Shown here piece by piece: positions 53,735 to 63,720 of a stretch of DNA of 64,000 nucleotides. The stretch covers positions 84,130,092-84,194,091 of the forward strand of contig CM065818.1 in NCBI GenBank assembly GCA_033398695.1. The letters run 5' to 3'. A model generated the notes under the pieces. It searched no databases. It saw nothing but the letters and a program-made list of their open reading frames with translations, and was not told where the DNA came from. The translations under genes were made by a program, and so were the position numbers. The number at the start of each line of letters is the position of its first letter. Position 1 is the first letter of the stretch. This DNA comes from Orobanche coerulescens (taxonomy: Eukaryota; Streptophyta; Magnoliopsida; Lamiales; Orobanchaceae).

Positions 53735-54504
53735 TAAATGTAACACCCCCAGAATACGACCGGGAATGTCACACGCCGTAGACCCTTATCACAAGGATCT
53801 ACCAGGCTAAACTCCAAAAGACTACTCAATGATTGACCGACCGGGGTCAAAATTAAATACAAAGCAGATCGACAAGGTCATAAACCAATTCAGAAAATAA
53901 CGACATTCATGTTACAATCACAACAATAAACTTGAACACAGAAAAGAATGACAACTCAATTTAATAAATGAAAACTACACCCATGCAAGGGTGAATACTC
54001 GAACGACAGAGAAATACCGACCAAAATGAAACAAAAGAAAAGACTCTGACTCTGGTGTGATTAGCATCGTCGTCTTACATCTCCTTCCAAGCCAATCCCG
54101 TGACTGCTCCCGAGCTGCCAAAACCTGAGCGCATAACAGGCACCCACCCCCCGAAAACTCGGGGGTTAGCAAACTGGAATTTTGCTAGTGCAAGTACATA
54201 ATATACAAGATATACAAACAATAACAACACAAAATTCAACCGTCGTCAAGCTTTAACACAAACCATACATTCCCATAGTCAACACAGAATAACACTCGCA
54301 TACACAAGGTGAAAGATAATCACATAGTCATATTCTCTTTACGGAACATAACATCAATGAAACTTTCAACGAGCCCAAGGAGTCAGGAAAATCCCTTTTG
54401 TAAAAGGAAAAGTATTTTGATAAGATAGTTTGCAAATGTTATTATTGACTCGGGTCGTCTTGGGGTTTTGAAAATCGAATGGGAACAATTTTGGAAAATA
54501 ATTT

Positions 54505-54712
54505 CAAAAGCTCTCGGGTCCTTGACCCAACATATGGAAAACAATTACACGAAAACCAAGTCAACTTATTCGGGGTCCTCGACCCAATTTATAGAACACT
54601 GTCACAAATGAAATCATTACAACATCTCACAGGGTTCTCAACCCAATCCAAATAACATCATCACGAAATCAATCATCTCAACATTCCACAGGGTCCTAGA
54701 CCCAATACACAG
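54505..54712 (-). repeat. Four copies of a GGGTCnnnGACCC inverted word
   Basis: GGGTCCTTGACCCAA, GGGTCCTCGACCCAA, GGGTTCTCAACCCAA and GGGTCCTAGACCCAA recur every 50-75 bp. Arms stay complementary even where bases change (GGGTT with AACCC). Confidence 0.85.
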
Positions 54713-55339
54713 AATAGCACCACAATACAATCAAAGCACAATCTCTCATTCGACATATCCTGCTCAAGACCCCCGATTAATTAACCCTCGGAGATTTCGT
54801 CAAACCTCCTTGGTTAATTAACCCTGATACCAACGCTTTAAAAACAAGTTGAAACAAACTTTAAAAAAAAAACACGAATCGCGGTCTTAGCTATCACTCA
54901 AATATCCGTAACCAATAAGCCTGCCAGGCGCCTCCCTTGCGCACCTGTGCACCGGCGTTCACTCCACTATGTTGGCCGCTCCTTGAACATGTCACCGCGC
55001 CGCCGATCACTCCCGCAAGAGCCGCCCCTTGCGCGCGCATTAGGTAACACCGGCGTTCACCACCCATATGGAGCCGCACATTGCAGCATACACCAGGCCG
55101 GAGTGCACGCCACGCCCTCAGAGGTTCCCGGATACGACGTTTCTCACAATAAGTATACACATTATTTCAAACATCAAGCACACAGACAAACGTCACAACA
55201 ATTATCAACTCGGTAAATCAAGTCACACAATTTCTCCGGCAGTCCATAACCACACAAATAAACAATAACACGCACGTTATCAATCAAACTCAATCACAAT
55301 AAGCCTTCAAGCATAACCAACCAACACCGCACATATATC

Positions 55340-55565
55340 TCTATATTGCGACTCAACCGAATATATATATATATATAACCTTACTATAATATATGAATAT
55401 GTATAGTTCATCCATCAATCCAAGTTGAGTATGTCAACTAGTGTTAGCATTCATCACTCGTCATTCACCGACATAGGCATATATATCAATATACGTATAT
55501 ACATACATATATTTAACATATAAATATATATAAATCTATATATATACACACATATATACACCCGT
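55340..55565. repeat. AT-rich microsatellite region
   Basis: (TA)n runs and ATACATATAT/ATATATAAAT words within the minus-strand LTR. Confidence 0.85.
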
Positions 55566-56190
55566 ATAAATTCATACACTTCGACAACAATGATTTCACG
55601 CAGTTACAATTTGTATATCAAGGTACTTGCCTTGGTAATCTCTCGCGGATACTCCGAAAATACGGTCGGTTGGCAAAATCCGGAACTCCAATGAAAACAA
55701 CGATGGGAAGGGCTCAACACCAGATTTTTGTAGGGAAATCATCCCTAATATCCTATCATCGAATAAACAATCAATCACACGAGGAAAAACATCACAAAAC
55801 GACCAAATTTTTCTCTGCGGAATTTCCCCAGACACCTTGAAGGCGTCAAATGAAAGTTCATATAAACGACGAATCGGAATTGGTAAAACCGTGGAAAGAT
55901 GATGAAAATGATAGAATACAACTTAATCTACAATTATCCATCAGTAATTTAAGTTCATATGGCTCTAACGGACGAAATCTACCAAGATCCCCAATTTCCT
56001 AAAGTTTGGATTTTAGGAAAAACTAACCTTGATTCGATCGATTGAAGGATGTTATGGAATGATCGATCAATGATATAAACTCAGGATCTTTGTGATTTGT
56101 TGTTCAATAACACGCCTCCGTGCTCTCAAAAGATCCATCCACGGACGTGAAGGAAGAGAAGTAAAAAATGGGTGAAAACAGGGTTGCTCG

Positions 56191-56204
56191 GTCATATATA
56201 TACT
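56191..56204 (-). promoter_or_regulatory. TATA box of the minus-strand Gypsy-2-family LTR
   Basis: GTATATATATGACC on the minus strand, followed by GAGCAACCC. It corresponds to ACAAATATGACCGAGCA at 39391 and lies directly after the palindrome cluster. Confidence 0.7.
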
Positions 56205-56207
56205 GAT

Positions 56208-56600
56208 AACTGACTAGCGTGCGCTAGGTTGTCCGGGTAGCGTGCGCTATCGGCCGGCCCTGGTCCAGAATCTTCGGCCGGGGTCCGATAGAATGCGCAA
56301 GACACGGCATCAGCGTGCGCAATCGCCCGGCCCAGACCTATCGACTAATCGCCCGGCCAGTAGCGTGGCGGCCGAGCCGGTAGCGTGCGCTAGCTCGCCG
56401 AAAGAAGCGCGCAATTGTCCGCCTTAGCGTGACGCTACTCGCCGGTCCGGCCGAAGTCCGCACTTACTGCCTAGACTGCCCGGCCGATTAGCGTGCGTTA
56501 CCTCCCAGCAGTGGCGTGCGCTATTCCTGCGGGTTAGCGCGCGCAGCTGTCCGGCCGTAGCGTACGCTAGGACGGTCCCTGCCGCAACTGTCCGGCAGTG
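56208..56600. repeat. TAGCGTGCGCTA palindrome cluster, minus-strand LTR
   Basis: About ten words such as TAGCGTGCGCTAGG, TAGCGTGCGCTATC, GCGTGCGCAATC, TAGCGTGCGCTAGC, TAGCGTGCGTTACC, GGCGTGCGCTATTCC and TAGCGTACGCTAGG are separated by GCCCGGCC, TGTCCGGCC and CTGCCGCA words. CpG-dense. Confidence 0.88.
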
Positions 56601-57158
56601 CTCAGCATCCGTGCCGGTTCCTGCCGCACCTGTCCGGCAGCGCCCAGCCGCCATCACCCGACGACTCGATTCTCCAAAATCGCACAGAAATGAACATGAT
56701 GAAATGCTCGGTAGGAGTCTCGATCACGGATTCAAATCTCTAATATGCATCAAAAGAAATATTGCGGAAGAAAGTTCGTAATGAATTATAATAATATTAT
56801 AAGTCACAAAAACCGAGATATACGAAAACGGGAGAAAATAGGATTCTCACACGGTTAGACATTCAACGACGTCTCGACCACTTTAACGTACCGGTTATGA
56901 TCCAAAACGATAACGAGCAAATTACGAAGCATAAAATATCCCGAACACGGAACGAACACGACGAAAATCTCATGGTCAACATCCACGATCCGAAATCAAA
57001 ATGATGATATTCAACAATTCACCACATATGGCCCTAAATACAAAATCGATCATCGAGAGGGAGAAATAAATAAATGCTGACGCCCGACAGTTGAGAAATT
57101 TCCGGTCTACAAAGAAAAATTCAAATTAAACCGGAAATGAAAAATCTCGGGTATTACA

Positions 57159-57667
57159 CTATGCCCTTAGGATGATCTATCATAATGATTTTAAATCAAG
57201 TGAATTATTTCGAGAAATCTTTTGTTACGTTTTACTGTTTGGTCGTTTTCAATTGTTATGTTCTTGGAGTATGTGATGTATGGCTGGTATTTTCACATTA
57301 TACTTGCACTAGCAAAATAGTGGAATTTTGCTAAACCCCGAGTAATATGGGGTTGGATGTCTGTATTACGTCCAGGTATATACAGGGCCTTGGGGAGCTA
57401 AACACAGGATCAATAAGAAGGATGATGGAAGATGAATGATACTAATCACATGAAGACCAGTTCTGAGTATATTGGTCGAGTCATATTATATTGTCTGTTC
57501 CACTGTTGTATTCCCCGGGTTGTAAAATACGGTTTGGGTATTTGAACCTGGCATGAGTATTATCGAGTTTGAGCTATGTATGTTTGATGTGTATGTTGTG
57601 GAAAAAGACCAAATAGGTCTAATGGTTCGTTATTTAGCCACGTCGGCTTCAAATGTGTTATATAAGT
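57159..57667 (+). mobile_element. Gypsy LTR fragment (Gypsy-2 type)
   Basis: It overlaps in content with 51830-52080: TATACTTGCACTAGCAAAATAG, a hairpin AACCCCGAGTAATATGGGGTT near 57334, CAGGTATATACAGG and GATACTAATCACATGAAG, followed by further LTR sequence. It lacks both LTR ends and abuts copia sequence at about 57668. Confidence 0.75.
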
Positions 57668-57689
57668 AGAGAGATCATTCACTTGGCTA

Positions 57690-58790
57690 CTTTCCGTCAT
57701 CTCATGGGGACCCAGTTCCTCTTGATGCAGATAGCCATACCCTCAGGTAAATGAGAAGATCTACTAGATCTGCGACGTTGTGTTTGTATTTCAGAAGGTT
57801 TTGTACCAATATCTTGTACAAGTGTCTCATTGGGTGTTTCTTTTATTTCTTATAAAGAAATATTTCTACTTGTGCCTCCTTCCTGAATGAACTCATTTTC
57901 TGGAAAGTGTGCTTGTAAAGCAAAAATGATCCTATGATCTTCAGGCATGTAGAATAAATATCCCATGAAATCCCCTGGATATCGTATGAAATGACCCTGC
58001 ACAGACATTGGTTCCAATTCTCTACTTTAGTTTTCTTGATATAAGCACGACATCCCCCAAATCCTAATATGATTAAGAATTGGTTCCTACATTTCCACAT
58101 ATCATGTGAGGTCTTAGGAATGGATTTGGAAGTACATCTATTTAAGATATATGCAGCAGTAAGGAGCACATAATCGCACAGGTAAATAGGTAGATTAGTA
58201 TAGTTAAGCATGGAGCGAACCATGTCCAACAAGGTCCGGATCCTTCTTTCCGACACACCATTTAATTTTGGAGTAGCTTAAAGAACTCATCAAACTCGAA
58301 ACTCATATATTCGCCACCTCGGTCCGACCTTAGTGCTTTGATATGATGACCCATTTGATTTTCAACTAGGGTCTTAAATTTCTTGATTTTCTAATGCTTT
58401 GGATTTATGTTTCATTATACACAAATCCATACCTGGTATGGCCATAAGTGAATGTAATGAAATATTGAATCCGTCTCGTGCCACTTCAAAAGGGACACAC
58501 ACGTCGGTATGGATTAATCCAAATTTTTCAGCATCTCTTTCAAAAGTCCTTGTGAAGGGTGACTTAGCCATTTTGTGTTGAAGGCAAGTTTCACAAGTTG
58601 GATAGGATTCGATCCCAATGGACCAATAAGTCCATCTTTCTCCATTTTATGAATCTTGGTCTGACCAACATGACCAAGTATAAAATGGCAGTTAAGTGCT
58701 TGGTTTGTTTCATCCCTACCACATTTCCTAGTTATAGTGTTCACAGTGACTTTATTCTTTAGATTCAAATGGTATAAATTATTTAGTAAT
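57690..58790 (-). pseudogene. pol: Copia-3 integrase, fragmented
   Basis: Pieces in several frames: [52 protein letters not shown] downstream; [14 protein letters not shown] and the GGEYMSFEFDEFL region upstream; [16 protein letters not shown] and a changed CCHC-like part before that. The integrase function is lost through frameshifts, among them near 58270 (deletion after the catalytic region), near 58400 and near 58600. Confidence 0.88.
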
Positions 58791-59260
58791 GTATTGCACC
58801 AATAAAATTATTTCTAAAATAAATACTACAGGATCCATCTCCAATAAAGAAATGATAGCTTTTACGGTCTATGTTCGAAATTGGTACAATGTGCTTGTGC
58901 CCCTTGGGCAAAACAAGTACATCATCTAAAGTGATAATAAAACCAGACTCTAACTCCACACAATGTCAGTAGCTTGGACACTATGCCCATTGCCAACTGT
59001 CACCATCACTTCTCCAGCTCCAAGATTCCTACTTCATTCAAGATGCTCATTTATTGTACATATATGAGAACTAGCACCAGAATCAAGTATTTAAGAAGTA
59101 AAATAAATAGTTACAGAACAATTCATTTCCAAAACTAGTAGTTCCGTACCTAAAGGCGCACTGCGGTCAAGTTTTAGACAGTGCCCCATCCAATGGCCTA
59201 GCACCACAATTGAGGCAAGCATATATCTTCTTGGCCACATTACTCTTTGGAAACATTGGG
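58791..59260 (-). pseudogene. gag-pro: Copia-3 protease and zinc-knuckle region, fragmented
   Basis: The protease active-site triplet DSGAS is still readable at about 59070-59085, but a stop stands where a Trp codon is expected just before it. VLVLPKGHKHIV and MDRK-type pieces follow with indels. The knuckle has Cys codons but a broken spacing. Confidence 0.75.
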
Positions 59261-59966
59261 GCCTTGCCCTTTTATTTCTGTACCCCTCCTTTGGGCTTAA
59301 AATGCTTCTTGCCTTTTTTCTTATTGTTCTTGGACCTCCGAGGCCCAGCTGAAATTACAAGTGCAACCTCCTTTGTCCTAGTCTTCATTTGAGACTGTGC
59401 CGTACTTAGTTTGTTCATTAGCCTAGCTAAGTTCCAAGCAATGTCATTGCAGTTAAAGTTCATTACAAACTGAGAGAAAGAAGTGATTGCAGGATAAGGT
59501 CGATCTGAAGAGAAGCATGCATCCATAAATCAAGAGCCTCCAATATCTCGATCATAGATATCATTTTGAGGACACTATCCCCAACTTTGTACCCTTCCTT
59601 CATCCAAGCACCAAACAATTGCTTCGATATCTCATACCGAGCAGTTCGGTTGTGCTCCCCACAGAGCTCAGTAAGATGTGCTAGAATCGCCCTTGCATGG
59701 GCATGTTTTCATGGGCTCTTTGAAGCTCATTGTTCATTGAGACCATCATGAAACCTCGAAGCCATCCATCATCTCTGACCATTTCTCACGGGCTTCAACA
59801 TCTTCTGACCACTCGGTCCATGCAAAAGTTGGTGGGATGTCCGCTTCCAAGACAGAACCCAAAGATCTCTATACGGAGAACTATCCTCAAATTGCGAGCC
59901 ACCCACAAAGTTGGGTCCAGTGAGAATGTTCTTTTCAAGTAGAATCATGAATGGGTTCATTGTCAT
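59261..59966 (-). pseudogene. gag: Copia-3 gag, fragmented
   Basis: The start MTMNPFMILLEKN is kept. Frames then shift repeatedly; FSQFVMNFNCNDIAWNLARLMNKL is readable near 59400-59480, followed by KKKGKKHFKPKGG. A short deletion lies near 59478, where Copia-1 and Copia-2 have extra bases. Bases 59478-59757 recur without a mismatch at 63721-64000. Confidence 0.85.
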
Positions 59967-61295
59967 TTTTGAGATATTGTTCATTTGTTAATTGCATAGA
60001 ATAATTTTGAGATTAGTTAGTGATTGTTTAGTTATGATCCGATAAAGAATTTAAGGACTTTATTTATTCAAACTCTACTGTCACTATTTTTATCGACATT
60101 ACACACTCCCATGTGAAATTCATTTTCTACCAAAGTCTAAGCAGAAGTCATGGTTGGCTTCATAGTGGTGATCGATTTCAAAGTTTAACAGAGGACAACC
60201 CATACAATTTCTATTCTATTATTCTTTATAAAATGATGTCTAACACCAATCCATCTAATGGATGATTCGATCTTCTTTTACCCCTAGTTCACTTGCCCTC
60301 AGCCCATATGGTTTCTATGGCCCTCTGAACTGTCTTGATTTAAACCATCAACATATATCAGTGTGGCAATTGAATCTCACCCGGCAACCCATACGGCCTC
60401 TAGGGGTTGGATTTCTCACAACCGAAGGCATCTAATGCACTCTAGAAATTTATCAACCTTCCCCATAAATATTATCCCGGCATACTAGGAAGAATAATAT
60501 TTTGGTGTGGATTTTGATTTTCCATGAATTTGACGGAGGGTAGGAAACCTCGTAACCTTTTTAACTTAGTATCTATAGGTGGGAGAATTAGATGATTATA
60601 TGTTACACTTTGCACATTAATTATTTTATAATCGCGGTTTGTCGATTTATTTGTTTGTCATACAATAAGAAAAACATACACAACCAAAGTCCACCAACAT
60701 GTAGTTCATGGACTTTTTCTAAGTACTGAGTCATCATCGACTTGATAAAAAGAAAATTACGAGTAATCAAATTACAAGTCTTGAATCTTTATCTTCATGG
60801 CGGCTTGTACTCGGCTCTTCGTCATAGCTAATTTATTATATTTATAAAATTTTCATCTTATACAAATTTACTAAAAAAATTAATTGGCTCAAAACAGCCA
60901 TTACAACCCCATCGAATAAAGATTCAATGAACTAAGCCCATGAACTACATCACTATTCACATAATAGTGCAACAATCACATTAAAAATAATAGTATATAC
61001 AATTAATCTAAATATTTATCCAATCAATATAAAATTAATCCATCCATAAGAGTTAATCCAACTAATTCACACAACCGTTAATTTTACTTTGTTTCGGATG
61101 GAAAAAAATATTTTATTAAAGTAATTCCCTTAAAAATAAAAATACCATATTTATATTTTAGTCAAATTAAATCCAATTTAATTTGTGGGAAATTAATTTA
61201 TCAAACATGAAACAAAAAACAAAGTCGGGAAAATATGCCCAGGGCCAAGTGTGCAGCTCGACACAAACTGCCGGGCCACACTGTCGGCTGGTCAT
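59967..61295 (-). other. Copia-3 leader remnant
   Basis: It aligns with the Copia-2 leader: CAACCCATACAATTTCTA, CAGCCCATATGGTTTCTA and CAACCCATACGGCCTCTA are its three diverged repeat phrases (about 60197-60400), then TGTTACACTTTGCACATTAA and, at 61240-61290, GCTCGACACAAACTGCCGGGC. No coding. Confidence 0.75.
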
Positions 61296-61303
61296 TTTTA
61301 CGG

Positions 61304-61440
61304 AGGGACATGAATATAAGGACTATCACTTTTATGGTCTGACTTGGGCTTTACAGATATGGTCATACGAGATGATTCCTTCGTTGGGATAGTTGTGTGG
61401 AATTCGAGATAAGCCGTCCAAGTTCCACGATGTGGACTAA
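61304..61440 (+). pseudogene. DUF1985-like fragment of a transposon-borne gene
   Basis: One frame reads EGHEYKDYHFYGLTWALQI and WSYEMIPSLG, then a stop and LCGIRDKPSKFHDVD. From memory, YGFPWALQVWAYEAIPSLG is the hallmark phrase of plant DUF1985 proteins, which occur together with Ulp1 proteases in KI-type Mutator-like elements. Only about 30-45 residues remain. It lies 8 kb from the Ulp1 fragment and on the other strand, so a common origin is possible but not shown. Confidence 0.6.
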
Positions 61441-61453
61441 AGAAAGATGCTAT

Positions 61454-62767
61454 TGTTAGGAAAATCCTAGCTGGGTTTTGACAATCGCCTCATACAGCAA
61501 AGATCTTCAAAGTCAGAATATCAGTCTAAATATGGAAGCTGTTAGGAGAACATCATACAACCGGTCCATACAGCGTAAGATCTTCCAGCAAAGTCAAGAG
61601 TCTAATCCTACAGCATAACCCCCAAGATACAGCTAAGACGAAGATATTGGATGATGCAAACATGCTGTAAGTGTTTTAATTAAGAAAAGTAAAACACAAA
61701 TCCAACATGACTGAATACACATTAAACCGTTGAGAAAGCAAACATTCTTTAATAACAAAGTATTCACGGTTAAAGTAGCATTTAATACTGATAGGATAAT
61801 ATTTAATGTGTCCGAAGAGACTACAGACTGAAGAGCATTTAATATTGGTCAAAAATAATGTCGGAAGCATTAAATGCGAATTGCCTTTAATTCGAAACAT
61901 TCTGAAGCCGCCAATCAGAGTAGTCTCAATCTCACCAACCGGCTAACGGCTACATTCATAACGGATCTATTTTCAATGTTATTAATAGCCCCAAGCAAAA
62001 GGACATTGTGAACCTGACGATTCAAAGAATTGACAATCTGATTATCAAACTTACAAGAGCTCTATATTTCTTCAAGCATACAGCTTCATCAAAGGAGAAG
62101 AAATATACAAGTCCTCAACATGAATAGCAAACTTACAGCGAAAGCTCATCAAGCATACAACTGTTGTTCGATCTTTTCATACCGATCTTACAGTTGAGTG
62201 TACTTAGCCTTGTGTGGACTAAGCTGTGCTATATCTGATCTGTGTGGGACGAATAATTCCAAGGATGAAGCTTCAATATATGTGAGAAGAAGCGAGTCGA
62301 AGAAGCTCTAGGCCTTCTAGGTCTTTATTTCCACTGGCGACGTCTCCCGCATAAATGCAAGGAGGCCAAAGCCAATTTATGTGAATGACCCAAGCTGCTA
62401 TCGGCTGTAACAATCTGTGTGAACGATAAAACGACATGTTTAGTTAAAGTCATATTGTTGTGTACACCGTGATTTTAATAAATAATTTACTCCTGTGTGG
62501 AGGACTACTGGACGTAGAGGGGTTTGTCTTGAACCACATTAATCGGTGTCTCTTTACTTTCTGTCTTAACTGTTTGCTATCTGCCTGTGTGATTTTAGTA
62601 TACATATCGGAAAAACCCTGTATGCATCAAGCTAACAGGAGACCATTCAGCTGCTGTATTTACAATAACTTAACCTTAGACTTTCGCTATGCAAACAAAC
62701 TTCAAAAAAGATACATCTTATTCAACTCCCCCTTCCAAGTTGTTTATATTGTATATTGTGACCAACA
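61454..62767 (+). mobile_element. 5' LTR of a SIRE-type copia element
   Basis: It starts TGTTAGGAAAATCC and ends GACCAACA, about 1.3 kb, directly followed by a PBS and a SIRE-like gag. Inside are repeated CATACAGC..AAGATCTTC phrases near 61493 and 61567. No reading frame. The partner LTR lies outside the window or is lost. Confidence 0.75.
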
Positions 62768-62769
62768 AG

Positions 62770-62781
62770 TGGTATCAGAGA
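62770..62781 (+). promoter_or_regulatory. Primer-binding site of the SIRE-type element
   Basis: TGGTATCAGAGA two bases after the LTR end, differing from the initiator tRNA-Met complement at the last base. Confidence 0.85.
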
Positions 62782-62888
62782 GGTTGATTCTACAAAGAAT
62801 CAGTCGATTTTTAACACGAATTAGATCTACAAAATCTAGCTTTTGAAAACTTTATTTTCATATCTTTTTGATTCATCTTATTCTATCA

Positions 62889-63720
62889 TGGACAAATCTA
62901 TGGACAATAAAGTCCCTATGTTTTCCATTAATGAATTCGATGATTAGAGAATCATGATGGAAGCCCATCTTGCTGCGATGCATGAAGAGATGATCTTCGT
63001 CATCCAAGAAGGACCGATCATGATAATGAAGGTCAACACACCTGCAAGAATCAATTGACAACCTTATGCGGAGATGCTCGAGAAGGAACACGAGCAATGG
63101 ACAACGGATGATCGCAAGCGTGCGAATCTCGACAATGTAGCTAAGAATGCACTGTTTGTCACTCTCGACAAAGGCACATTCTCCAAAGTAAAAAGCTATA
63201 AGACAACCAAAGAAATCTGGGAGAACTCAAGCTAATTTGCTAGGGAACTGAGCTCTAGAAAGAAAACAAAATTTCTAAACTAACTCAGTAGTTCAAATCA
63301 TTTGAAATAAAATCTTCCAAAAAATTTGAGGAGCTTGACCTCGGATCTACCAGCATTGTCGGTGAACTTGAATCATTGGGTAAAGTGTATACCCAAAAGG
63401 ACAAAAATTTGAAAATCTTTAGATAACCCCTTGCCCGATGGGACATTAAGACCACAACTATGCCTGTGTCTTGTAATTTAAATGACGTATCCACTTTCGA
63501 TCTCTTCCGTGACCTCAAAGCTTTGGAGTATGAAATTGACAAGAGAGAGAAGACAGAAGAGTCAACTACCAAGACTACAGCCCTGGCTGCTGTATCTGAT
63601 AGGAGATATAACTCCGCACCAAGCACATCCTAATATGCATGTAAGGTAGCAAACAACTATGATGACATCTTGTCGCAAGACAAGATGGCCCTGATCATGC
63701 ATAAATTTTGGAAATTCATC
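62889..63720 (+). pseudogene. gag: SIRE-type copia gag, broken
   Basis: It starts MDKSMDNKVPMFSINEFDD. Readable pieces are RIMMEAHLAAMHEEMIFVIQ, GPIMIMKVNTPARI, KRANLDNVAKNALFVTLDKG, SYKTTKEIWENS, then in shifted frames KKFEELDLGSTSIVGELESL, GKVYTQKDKNLKIFR and FDLFRDLKALEYEIDKREKT. This is the UBN2-type Gag of the SIRE/Maximus lineage, which forms the particle. Stops at codon 20 and later, with frameshifts, kill it. It ends abruptly at 63720, where Copia-3 gag sequence begins. Confidence 0.85.

Larger units (their letters stand above)
53739..57158 (-). mobile_element. Minus-strand 5' LTR of a Gypsy-2-family element
   Basis: On the minus strand it runs from TGTAATACCCGAG at 57158 to GGGTGTTACA at 53739, about 3.4 kb, with the PBS following. 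It contains in LTR order a palindrome cluster, TATATATATGACCGAGCA, a leader-like part with TTAGGG, an AT-microsatellite region, repeated GGGTC..GACCC words, a C5/G5 hairpin (54150-54168) and GATGCTAATCACACC. The matching 3' LTR is not in the window. Confidence 0.85.
57668..61295 (-). mobile_element. Copia-3, truncated and decayed copia copy of the Copia-1/2 family
   Basis: It aligns with Copia-2 from the integrase/RT linker (GATCATTCACTTGGCTACTTTC) through integrase, protease, gag and leader, on the minus strand. RT, RNase H and both LTRs are missing. Many small indels and stops make it the oldest of the three copies. It is useful as an uninterrupted reference for the insertion sites of the CACTA and the small LTR element. 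Confidence 0.9.

Noticed and set aside
55340..55565. Centromeric or satellite array
   Set aside because: It is simple TA-rich sequence of about 200 bp inside an LTR with no monomer structure.
52081..57158. An intact gypsy element bounded by 50921-52080 and 53739-57158 as its two LTRs
   Set aside because: The two LTRs are in opposite orientation and the first lacks its terminus; they belong to different insertions.
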